Positions 44,074 to 51,684 of a DNA stretch of 64,000 nt are shown piece by piece. Every line of letters starts with the position of its first letter. Position 1 is the stretch's first letter. The notes under the pieces are model-generated. The model was not told where the DNA came from. It saw only the letters and a list, made by a program, of their open reading frames with translations, and ran no database searches. The translations under genes were made by a program, and so were the position numbers. Origin of the DNA: Azotobacter vinelandii CA (lineage in GTDB: Bacteria; Pseudomonadota; Gammaproteobacteria; Pseudomonadales; Pseudomonadaceae); assembly GCF_000380335.1 (NCBI RefSeq), contig NC_021149.1, positions 62,001-126,000 of the forward strand. Reading direction: 5' to 3'.

Positions 44074-45615
44074 TCAGGCGGTCGCGCCGCCGATGCCCAC
44101 CGTGGTGCGCAGCCGGCCTTCCAGGCGGCGTTTCACCGCGCGGGGCTCGAGCACCAGCTCGGAGCCGTTGGCCGCGCTGGCGGCGCTCCACTCGTCGAGC
44201 AGCTCCATGCAGGCGTGGTCGATGTAGTTCAGGTGATCCAGCGGTACGTGCAACTGGGTACCGGGACGCACCGTGGCCAGCACGCGGGACAGTTCAGGCA
44301 CCTTGAGGAAGGTCGCCGAGCCGACCATGCGCAGCTCCGCGGTGCGTCCGTCCTCGTCGTAGACCAGGCTGATCTTCAGCCGCGAGGCGCGCCAGGCGAG
44401 CTTGGCCAGGGTCAGGGCGAAGCCGATCATCACCCCGGTCAGCAGGTCGGTGCAGACGATCGCCAGGGCCGTGGCGGCGTAGACGAACATCGGCATGCGG
44501 CCGTAGCGGCCCAGGCCGCGCAGGGCCTTGAGGTCGACCAGCTTGACCCCGGTGTAGACCAGCACCCCGGCCAGGCTGGCCACCGGAATGCTCTGCAGCA
44601 CCGCGGTCAGCAGCAGGACGAAAGCCAGCAACCAGAGGCCGTGGAGGACGGCGGACAGGCGGGTGACGGCGCCGGCCTGCACGTTGGCCGAGCTGCGCAC
44701 GATCACCCCGGTCATCGGCAGGGCGCCGAGCAGGCCGCAGAGCATGTTGCCGATGCCTTGGGAAGTCAGCTCGCGATCGAAGTCGGCGCGCGGGCCCTGG
44801 TGCATGCGGTCCACCGCGGCGGCCGACAGCAGGGTCTCGGCGCTGGCGATGAAGGCCAGGGTCAGCGCCGCGATCAGCAGGCTGGGCTCGGTCAGCAGGC
44901 GCAACAGGTCGGCCGGCTGTACCCAGTCGATGGCATCGCCCAGGTTGGCCGGCACCTCGACCCGGTGCACGTCCATCGAGAAGACCAGGCTGACCAGGGT
45001 CGCCAGGCTCACGCCGAGCAGCGCGCCGGGCAGGAAACGCAGTCTGGCCGGCTTGCGCTTGTCCCACAGCCACATGGTGCCGATGGTCAGGAGACCGAGC
45101 AGCCCGGCGCTCCAGCCGCTGCCTTCGCCGAACGGCAGGGCGTCGAGCAGCGCCGCCGGGAAGGCCTGCAGGTTGGTCAGGCCGGAAGCCTGCGGCGAAG
45201 CGTCGAGCATCACGTGTAACTGCGACAGGATGATCAGGATGCCGATCCCCGCCAGCATGCCGTAGACCACCGCCGGCGCGGTGACGCGGAACCAGCAGCC
45301 CAGGCGCAGGCGTCCGGCGAGCAGTTGGATCAGGCCGGCGAGCAGCAGGATCGGCCCGAGCATGGCGATGCCGTGCTGGCGCACCAGTTCGAAGACCAGC
45401 ACGGCGAGGCCCGCCGCCGGGCCGCTGACCTGCAGCGGCGCGCCGGCCAGCCAGCCGACCACCAGCCCGCCGATGATGCCGGTGATCAGACCCTTGGCCG
45501 GCGGCATGCCGGAGGCGATGGCGACGCCCATGCACAGTGGCAGGGCGACGAGAAAGACCACCACGGAGGCCATGGCGTCCCGTGGCAGGGTGGATTTCAG
45601 GGTTTCGAGGTTCAT
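44074..45615 (-). CDS. SulP-family anion transporter with STAS domain
   Basis: 513 residues from ATG 45615 (MNLETLKSTLPRDAMASVVV). About ten to twelve hydrophobic helices show the SulP signatures GVAIASGMPPAKGLITGIIGG and VSGPAAGLAVLVFEL. The C-terminal STAS domain is about residues 410–513 (DHLNYIDHACMELLDEWSAA). With the beta-carbonic anhydrase gene directly upstream it probably moves bicarbonate, as proposed for SulP–CA pairs; sulfate is the alternative. A terminator hairpin separates the two genes. Confidence 0.92.
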   Translation of the reverse strand: MNLETLKSTLPRDAMASVVVFLVALPLCMGVAIASGMPPAKGLITGIIGGLVVGWLAGAPLQVSGPAAGLAVLVFELVRQHGIAMLGPILLLAGLIQLLAGRLRLGCWFRVTAPAVVYGMLAGIGILIILSQLHVMLDASPQASGLTNLQAFPAALLDALPFGEGSGWSAGLLGLLTIGTMWLWDKRKPARLRFLPGALLGVSLATLVSLVFSMDVHRVEVPANLGDAIDWVQPADLLRLLTEPSLLIAALTLAFIASAETLLSAAAVDRMHQGPRADFDRELTSQGIGNMLCGLLGALPMTGVIVRSSANVQAGAVTRLSAVLHGLWLLAFVLLLTAVLQSIPVASLAGVLVYTGVKLVDLKALRGLGRYGRMPMFVYAATALAIVCTDLLTGVMIGFALTLAKLAWRASRLKISLVYDEDGRTAELRMVGSATFLKVPELSRVLATVRPGTQLHVPLDHLNYIDHACMELLDEWSAASAANGSELVLEPRAVKRRLEGRLRTTVGIGGATA

Positions 45616-45695
45616 GGAGGTTTCTTCCGTGTGCGAGTCGAACACGAGCCGCCCGCGCTGCGGGGAATGGCTCCGCAGCGGGGCGTCGGACGAAG

Positions 45696-45726
45696 TAAAA
45701 ACAAGGCCGATCACAGGGATCGGCCT
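45696..45726 (-). terminator. Intrinsic terminator after the carbonic anhydrase gene
   Basis: On the minus strand AGGCCGATC (45726–45718) pairs with GATCGGCCT (45712–45704), a 9-bp stem with a 5-nt loop, followed by TGTTTTTA. It should end or attenuate transcription between the carbonic anhydrase and SulP genes. Confidence 0.8.
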
Positions 45727-45744
45727 GCTGGACCGCCGGTGCCG

Positions 45745-46491
45745 CTAGCCTTGGTGGAAACGCGGGCGCGGCGTGGCTACGGGAATCGAGCCTTCGCTGT
45801 CGAGGGGGCGGAAACAGCCCTGCTCGGCGTCGTAGGCCTTGATCTCGGCGGTCTCGATGGAATAGACCCAGCCATGGATGAACAACTGGCCGCTGGCCAG
45901 GCGCGCCGCCACCGAGGGATGGGTGCGCAGGTGGTCGAGCTGGGCGACCACGTTCTCTTCGGTGAGCACTTCGAGGGTGTCGCGGCCGTTGCAACTGCAG
46001 CGGTTCTCCAGCACCACGGTCTTGGCCACCTCGGCGTGGCGCAGCCAGGCCTTGACGGTGGGCATGCTCTCCAGGGTCGGCGGGTCCAGCACCGCCTTCA
46101 TGGCGCCGCAGTCGGAATGGCCGCAGACGACTATGTGGTGCACGCCGAGCGCCGCCACCGCGTATTCGATGGCGGTGGACACGCCGCCGTTGATCTGCCC
46201 GTAGGGCGGTACCACGTTACCCACGTTGCGGCTGACGAACAGGTCGCCCGGCGCGCTCTGGGTGATCAGTTCGGGAACGATGCGCGAATCGGCGCAGGTG
46301 ATGAACATGGCCCGCGGCCGCTGGGCGCTGGCGAGGGAGCGGTAGAACTCCTTCTGCTGCGGAAAGACCTCGGTGCGGAAGCGATGGAAGCCATCGACGA
46401 TGTTCTTCAGCGCCACCTCGGCGTTTTCGGACTCGGTGCGGGCCTCGGTCGTTCCCTGCGAGGGGCCCTGTTTCGAGATGACATTGTTCAT
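45745..46491 (-). CDS. Beta-carbonic anhydrase
   Basis: 248 residues from ATG 46491 (MNNVISKQGPSQGTTEARTE). Zinc ligands: Cys–Asp–Ser–Arg in FITCADSRIVPELI and His-x2-Cys in VVCGHSDCGAMKAV. The N-terminal 30 residues are polar and extra to the usual start. It interconverts CO2 and bicarbonate and is paired with the SulP gene downstream. Upstream lie three direct repeats. Confidence 0.95.
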   Translation of the reverse strand: MNNVISKQGPSQGTTEARTESENAEVALKNIVDGFHRFRTEVFPQQKEFYRSLASAQRPRAMFITCADSRIVPELITQSAPGDLFVSRNVGNVVPPYGQINGGVSTAIEYAVAALGVHHIVVCGHSDCGAMKAVLDPPTLESMPTVKAWLRHAEVAKTVVLENRCSCNGRDTLEVLTEENVVAQLDHLRTHPSVAARLASGQLFIHGWVYSIETAEIKAYDAEQGCFRPLDSEGSIPVATPRPRFHQG

Positions 46492-47097
46492 GGCATAACC
46501 TCCCTGGGTAGCGGAAAGTGGCAAGGCTCGATGGTCGTCCCCGTTTATGACGAGTCGAGACGATGACTTCGGCACAGGTGGACGTGGGGCACTCGGGTGC
46601 CCTCGATGAAAATCAGCCTGCGTCAGCCAACTTAAATAAAGCTGAATGCGCGGCGCCCATAACTTAAGGGAAACTGAATAGCCGGCTACACAACTTAAAT
46701 GAAACCGAATGCAACGGAGTTCGTCCCTGCCGATTGTTCCGGCAGGCACTCTGCGGCATCGATGTCGCAGAGCCATATCCCGCGCCGTGCCTGTCTTCCA
46801 GGGCGCAGCTCGGGTGTGCGGCAGGACTCGCGCCCCGGCCGACGAACAGGTGGCGGCTTACAATTTTTTACATATGGGAAAAGCCGCTGTTCGCCCTTTC
46901 CGCCGCTCGAATATTTACTTACATAAAGATTTATCGAGCGACTGCCCATCAGGGAACTTTTCCGGGAAGTCGTTTCCCGTCGGGCGGGACGGAAGACTGG
47001 AGGATTGGCCGGCCGAAATACGCGGACCGGGGCGGTCGGCCCGCGGCAGCGGAATCGACACGGCCCCGGCGGGTCGGACCCCGGACGGGAACGGGAC
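46492..47097. other. Intergenic region, ~600 bp
   Basis: The stretch contains the three spaced repeats (46629–46712) and an AT-rich patch (46860–46960), then GC-rich sequence with short frames. No full gene is recognised. The end runs into the decayed glycosidase fragment. Confidence 0.45.
46629..46712. repeat. Three direct repeats spaced 31–32 bp
   Basis: Units start at 46629, 46661 and 46692 with the outline AACTTAAAtgAAaCtGAATGC. The spacing is almost exactly three helical turns. They lie 138–221 bp upstream of the carbonic anhydrase start. The layout suggests binding sites for a regulator on one face of DNA. Confidence 0.6.
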
Positions 47098-47480
47098 GAC
47101 GTGCTCGCCGCCTTCTACGCTGATCGTATTACCCGTTGCAGGATACCGCCATGCACGAGGGGCGCTGGCAACTGCTCGATACCGATCCCGCCTGGGCCGG
47201 CAATCGTAGCCACGATGCGCTGATCGCCTTCGCCTGGAGCGGTCCGGGCGGACGCCGGCGCCTGGTCGCGGTGAACTACGCCGACCATCCGAGCCAGGGA
47301 TTCGTCAGGTTGCCGTGGGACGATCTCGCCGGGCGCGACTGGTACCTGCGCGACCGGCTCGGCCCGGCGCGCTACGAACGCGACGGCACCGACCTCGCCG
47401 CCCGCGGTCTCTACCTCGACCTGCCGGCCTGGGGCTGTCGTGCGTTCGAGGTGCAGCGAATCCGAGGGGGCCTGCCGTGA
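47098..47480 (+). pseudogene. C-terminal remnant of an alpha-amylase-family glycosidase
   Basis: The tail from ATG 47151 (MHEGRWQLLDTDPAWAGNRS) matches the C-terminal all-beta domain of amylase/trehalose synthase-type enzymes: LIAFAWSGPGGRRRLVAVNYA, then LDLPAWGCRAFEVQRI. Upstream, ERDDVLAAFYADRIT is in another frame and joins by one base, so the gene is both truncated and frameshifted. The catalytic barrel is absent from this window. It is not likely to be functional. Confidence 0.7.
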
Positions 47481-47525
47481 CGGCAGAGCGCCCCCTGGGG
47501 GCCAGGGGGTGCTGCGTATCCGGAC

Positions 47526-47801
47526 CTACGGCTTCTTCAACTTCGGATTGGGAAAGAACTGCGCGGTGTGCACCTTGGGCGCGGCGGGGCCTGGGGCGGC
47601 CGGGGCCGCCTCGACCTTGTTCACCCGGGTGCCCAGTTCGAGAGGCACCGACAGGCCCTCGGCGTTGAGGATGTCGGCGAAGGAGCAGGAGACGCACTCG
47701 CGGTGCGGCACGCCGTCGACGTCCCACATGCGCACGGTGTCCATGCTTTCGCAGGCCGGGCACACGGCGCCGGCGATGAATTGTTTCTTCGGTTGATTCA
47801 T
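47526..47801 (-). CDS. Zinc-ribbon protein, YheV-like
   Basis: 91 residues (MNQPKKQFIAGAVCPACESM). Four cysteines form a zinc ribbon: VCPACESMDT and ECVSCSFADIL. The C-terminal half is low-complexity (Ala/Pro). It lies just downstream of prlC on the same strand, as in Pseudomonas. Function unknown. Confidence 0.88.
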   Translation of the reverse strand: MNQPKKQFIAGAVCPACESMDTVRMWDVDGVPHRECVSCSFADILNAEGLSVPLELGTRVNKVEAAPAAPGPAAPKVHTAQFFPNPKLKKP

Positions 47802-47810
47802 GCTTGCCTC

Positions 47811-49856
47811 TCAGGCCGCCGCGCTCAGGCCAAGGTGACGGAGCAGGGCGTCGATGGACGGCTCGCGGCCGCGGAAGTCGACGAACAGCACCATGGGGTC
47901 CTGCGAGCCGCCACGGGCCAGGATCGCCTCGCGGAAGGCCTGGCCGGTGACGGGGTTGAACACGCCGTCCTCCTCGAAGCGGGAGAAGGCGTCGGCGGAG
48001 AGCACTTCCGCCCACTTGTAGCTGTAGTAGCCGGCCGCGTAGCCGCCGGCGAAGATGTGCGAGAAGCTGTTGGGGAAGCGGTTGTAGGCCGGCGGCTGCA
48101 TCACCGAAACCTCGTCGCGGATGCCCTTGAGCACCTCGAGCACGCCGCGCCCGTCGCCATGGTGGACGTGCAGCTCGAAGTCGAACAGCGAGAACTCCAG
48201 TTGGCGCGCCATCATCATGCCGGACTGGAAGTTCTTCGCCGCCAGCATCTTCTCCAGCAGGTCCTGGGGCAGGGGCTCGCCGGTCTGGTAGTGGCCGGAG
48301 ATCAGCGCCAGGCCTTCCGGCTCCCAGCACCAGTTCTCCATGAACTGGCTGGGCAGCTCGACCGCGTCCCAGGGCACCCCGCTGATGCCGGAGGCGCCGG
48401 CGTGCTCGATGCGCGTCAGCAGGTGGTGCAGGCCGTGGCCGAACTCGTGGAACAGGGTGGTGACTTCGTCGTGGGTGAGCAGCGCCGGCTTGCCGCCCAC
48501 CGCCGGGGTGAAATTGCACACCAGGTTGGCCACCGGGCTGACCAGCTCGCCGGCGGTGTTGCGGCGCTTGTCGCGGGCGCCGTCCATCCAGGCGCCGCCG
48601 CGCTTGTTGGCCCGCGCGTAGAGGTCGAAGAAGAAGCGCCCGACGTGCTCGCCGTTCTCGCGAATCTCGAACAGGCGCACGTCCGGGTGCCAGCTATCGA
48701 AATCCGCAAGCTCGCGGATCTCGATGCCGTAGAGGCGCTGGACCATGGCGAACAGGCCGCCGAGCACCTTGTCGATCGGGAAGTAGGCGCGCAACTGCTC
48801 CTGGGAAATGCTGTAGCGGGCCTGGCGCAGCTTCTCGCTGTAGTAGCCCACGTCCCAGCTCTGCAGATCGCCGCAGCCCTGTTCGGCGGCGAAGGCGCGC
48901 AGCTCGGCCAGGTCCTTCTCGGCGAACGGCCGGCTGCGCGCGGCCAGATCGCGCAGGAAACCGAGCACCTGCTCGCCGGAGTCGGCCATCTTGGTCGCCA
49001 GCGACAGTTCGGCGTAGTTCGGGTAGCCGAGCAACCGGGCCAGTTCGCGGCGCAGGTCGAGGATCTGCTCCATCAGTGGGCCGTTGTCGAATTGCCCGGC
49101 GTTCGGCCCCTGGTCGGAGGCGCGGGTGCAGTAGGCGGCGTAGAGCTCCTCGCGCAGGGCGCGGTCGTCGGCGTAGGTCATCACCGCGTAGTAGCTGGGG
49201 AACTCCAGGCTGATCAGCCAGCCGTCGAGCCCCTTGGCCTGGGCGGCCTGGGCCATCTGCGCCCTGGCCGAGTCGGTCAGGCCGGCCAGCGCGGACTCGT
49301 CGGTGACGTGCTTGGTCCAGGCCTGGGTGGCGTCGAGCAACTGGTTGGAGAAGCGGCTGGTCAGCTCGGACAGACGCATCTGGATCTCGCCGTAGCGCTT
49401 CTGCTGCTCCTCCGGCAGATCGATGCCGGACAGGTGGAAGTCGCGCAGGGTGTGTTCGAGGACGGTCTTCTGCGCCACGTCGAAGCCGGCGGTCGCGGGG
49501 CTGGCGGCCAGGGCCTTGTAGGCGTCGCAGAGGGCGCGGTTCTGGCCCATCTCGGTCCAGTAGGCGGACAGCTTGGGCAGGCAGGCCTCGTAGGCGGCGC
49601 GCAGCTCGGGGCTGTTGCACACCGCATTGAGATGGCTGACCGGACTCCAGGCCCGGCCGAGGCGTTCGCCCAGTTCGTCGAGCGCCAGCACCAGGCCGTC
49701 CCAGCTCGGCGTGTCGGCCTGATCGGCGAGGGTCTGCGCGATGGCGGCGCGGTTGTCGGCGAGGATCCGGTCGATGGCCGGCTCGACGTGTTCCGGACGG
49801 ATGGCGGAATAGGGCGGCAGGTCGAAAGCTTGCAGGAGGGGATTGCTGGCAGTCAC
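47811..49856 (-). CDS. prlC: Oligopeptidase A (M3 metallopeptidase)
   Basis: 681 residues, full length. The zinc motif HEFGHGLHHLL (His-Glu-x2-His) is near residue 463. Further conserved parts include PSQFMENWCWEPEGLALISGHY and the C-terminal FREAILARGGSQDPMVLFVDF. It degrades signal peptides and short cytosolic peptides. The gene ends 9 bp before yheV, so they are probably an operon. Confidence 0.96.
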   Translation of the reverse strand: MTASNPLLQAFDLPPYSAIRPEHVEPAIDRILADNRAAIAQTLADQADTPSWDGLVLALDELGERLGRAWSPVSHLNAVCNSPELRAAYEACLPKLSAYWTEMGQNRALCDAYKALAASPATAGFDVAQKTVLEHTLRDFHLSGIDLPEEQQKRYGEIQMRLSELTSRFSNQLLDATQAWTKHVTDESALAGLTDSARAQMAQAAQAKGLDGWLISLEFPSYYAVMTYADDRALREELYAAYCTRASDQGPNAGQFDNGPLMEQILDLRRELARLLGYPNYAELSLATKMADSGEQVLGFLRDLAARSRPFAEKDLAELRAFAAEQGCGDLQSWDVGYYSEKLRQARYSISQEQLRAYFPIDKVLGGLFAMVQRLYGIEIRELADFDSWHPDVRLFEIRENGEHVGRFFFDLYARANKRGGAWMDGARDKRRNTAGELVSPVANLVCNFTPAVGGKPALLTHDEVTTLFHEFGHGLHHLLTRIEHAGASGISGVPWDAVELPSQFMENWCWEPEGLALISGHYQTGEPLPQDLLEKMLAAKNFQSGMMMARQLEFSLFDFELHVHHGDGRGVLEVLKGIRDEVSVMQPPAYNRFPNSFSHIFAGGYAAGYYSYKWAEVLSADAFSRFEEDGVFNPVTGQAFREAILARGGSQDPMVLFVDFRGREPSIDALLRHLGLSAAA

Positions 49857-50013
49857 GGCAGTTGACCCTGAGTCGAGAGATACCCGTTCATGTTAATGAG
49901 AAATTCCCGACAACGCAGCACGGATACTACTGTCGGCGCATCGGAGGGCGCGCGATACCGGCCATACGTCGGCGAATACCCAGATACATTGCTTGCTAAG
50001 CATCGCTCGGCTT

Positions 50014-50034
50014 AAGATGAGAATTCGTCTTATT
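50014..50034. promoter_or_regulatory. Possible Fur box before the FecI-type sigma gene
   Basis: AAGATGAGAATTCGTCTTAT partly matches the Fur consensus GATAATGATAATCATTATC around an AATTC centre. The position, about 30–50 bp upstream of an iron-starvation sigma gene, is what would be expected. The match is moderate. Confidence 0.4.
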
Positions 50035-50065
50035 TATGTCTGGCAGCTGCGGACGGTGATCGCCC

Positions 50066-50596
50066 ATGTCGACCCCCGATACTTCCTATCCGCAACAGGT
50101 AGCGGACTACTATGCCGAGCACCATGGCTGGATACGCGCCTGGCTGCACCGGAAACTGGGCAACGCCTGCGACGCCGCCGACCTGGCCCACGAGGTGTTC
50201 CTGCGGTTGCTGGCTAGGCCGCGCCGGTTCGACAGCGACGGCCATGCGCGCGCCTATCTGCACGGTATGTCCCATCATGTCTGCGTGGATTTCTGGCGGC
50301 GCCGGCAGGTCGAGCAGGCCTGGCTGGAGGTCCTGGCCAGTCGTCCCGAAACCTTCGCGCCTTCGGAAGAGTACCGGGCAATAGTGCTGGAGGCCCTGCA
50401 GCAGGTGCACGCGATGCTCTCCCGCCTGCCGGAGCGGGTCGCCGAGGCCTTCCTCCTGGCCCAGCTCCAGGGACTGGGCTACAAGGCCATCGGCGAACGC
50501 CTGGGGGTGTCCGAACGGACCGTGACCAAGTACATGGCCCAGGCGATGTACCAGTGCCTGCTGCTCGAGGCCGAACTCGATGAAGCCCTCGTCTGA
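50066..50596 (+). CDS. FecI-type ECF sigma factor
   Basis: 176 residues. Region 2 (ACDAADLAHEVFLRLLARP … CVDFWRRRQVEQAW) and region 4 (RLPERVAEAFLLAQLQGLGYKAIGERLGVSERTVTKYMAQAMYQC) are clear. FecI-type sigmas activate the adjacent receptor operon on a signal from FecR. It overlaps fecR by 17 bp, implying translational coupling. It should recognise the promoter region before 51685. Confidence 0.94.
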   Translation: MSTPDTSYPQQVADYYAEHHGWIRAWLHRKLGNACDAADLAHEVFLRLLARPRRFDSDGHARAYLHGMSHHVCVDFWRRRQVEQAWLEVLASRPETFAPSEEYRAIVLEALQQVHAMLSRLPERVAEAFLLAQLQGLGYKAIGERLGVSERTVTKYMAQAMYQCLLLEAELDEALV

Positions 50597-51563
50597 GACC
50601 GGCAGGCCCGACCACGCCGCCTTGCGGCAGGCCGCCGACTGGTACGCCCGGCTGAGCGCCGATCCGCACGACGCCGCCATCGGCGCGGCCTGGCGGCGCT
50701 GGCACGGGCAAAGCGAGGCGCATCGCCAGGCCTGGCGCTATGTGGAGCGCGTCGGCCGGCGCTTCGCGGCGCTGCAGGAGGACGGCGACACGGCCGTGCG
50801 CACCCTGCGCGCGGCGCGGCGCACGGAGCTGTCCCGCCGTCAGGCGCTGCGTACCCTGGGCGTGCTGTCGGGCGGCGCCCTGCTCGGCTGGTTCGGCTGG
50901 CGCGACACGCACCTGGCCGGCCTGGTCGCGGCCTGGTGCGCCGACTACCGCACGGCGACCGGGGAGGTGCGCGATTTCCTGCTTGCCGACGGCACGCGCA
51001 TCTGGCTCAACGCTGCCAGCGCCCTGGACAGCGATTACCAGCCCCGGCTGCGCCGGCTCCACCTGCTCGCCGGGGAGGTGCTGATCGACACCGCCTTCGA
51101 GGACAGGCCTTTCGTCGTCGACACCGCCGAAGGGCGCCTGCGGGCCCTGGGGACGCGCTTCAGCGTGACCCAGCAGGACGGGCACACCCGGCTGGCGGTC
51201 TTCGAGGGCGCGGTGGAAGTCCGCACCGCCGGCAGCGGCGCCGCGCGCATCGTCCGGGCCGGGGAGCAACTGCGCTTCGACCGGCGGGCCATCGGCGACC
51301 CGGAGCCCGCCGCTCAGGCCCGCCAGGCCTGGAGCAGGGGGCTTCTGCTGGTCGACGACATGTCCCTGGCGGAGTTCGTCGAGGAGTTGTCCGGCCATCA
51401 TCGCGGCTACCTGGGCGTCGCCCCGGAAGTCGCCGGGTTGCGCGTCATGGGCACCTACCCGTTGCATGACAGCGAGCGGATCCTGGGCATGCTGGAGGGC
51501 GCCCTGCCGATCGTCGTCCAGCGTCCGCTGCCCTGGTGGACGAGCATCGAAGCCCGTCGCTGA
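50580..51563 (+). CDS. FecR-family anti-sigma/regulatory membrane protein
   Basis: 327 residues. The N-terminal cytoplasmic part has the DUF4880 fold (QAADWYARLSADPHDAAIGA) that contacts sigma, then a membrane helix (ALRTLGVLSGGALLGWFGW, ~90–110), then the periplasmic FecR domain (TGEVRDFLLADGTRIWLNAAS … VDTAEGRLRALGTRFSV). It relays the receptor signal to the sigma factor. The start overlaps the sigma gene. Confidence 0.93.
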   Translation: MKPSSETGRPDHAALRQAADWYARLSADPHDAAIGAAWRRWHGQSEAHRQAWRYVERVGRRFAALQEDGDTAVRTLRAARRTELSRRQALRTLGVLSGGALLGWFGWRDTHLAGLVAAWCADYRTATGEVRDFLLADGTRIWLNAASALDSDYQPRLRRLHLLAGEVLIDTAFEDRPFVVDTAEGRLRALGTRFSVTQQDGHTRLAVFEGAVEVRTAGSGAARIVRAGEQLRFDRRAIGDPEPAAQARQAWSRGLLLVDDMSLAEFVEELSGHHRGYLGVAPEVAGLRVMGTYPLHDSERILGMLEGALPIVVQRPLPWWTSIEARR

Positions 51564-51684
51564 ATCGGCCGATGCCTCGAAGGCGGATGTAAAAAATTCT
51601 CGTTTTGCTTCCTGTTTTTCTCGCTCATCCGATTTGGTTGGTGACACCGGCTTTTCGCCGGCCGATTGCAGTAGAGGATTTCCC

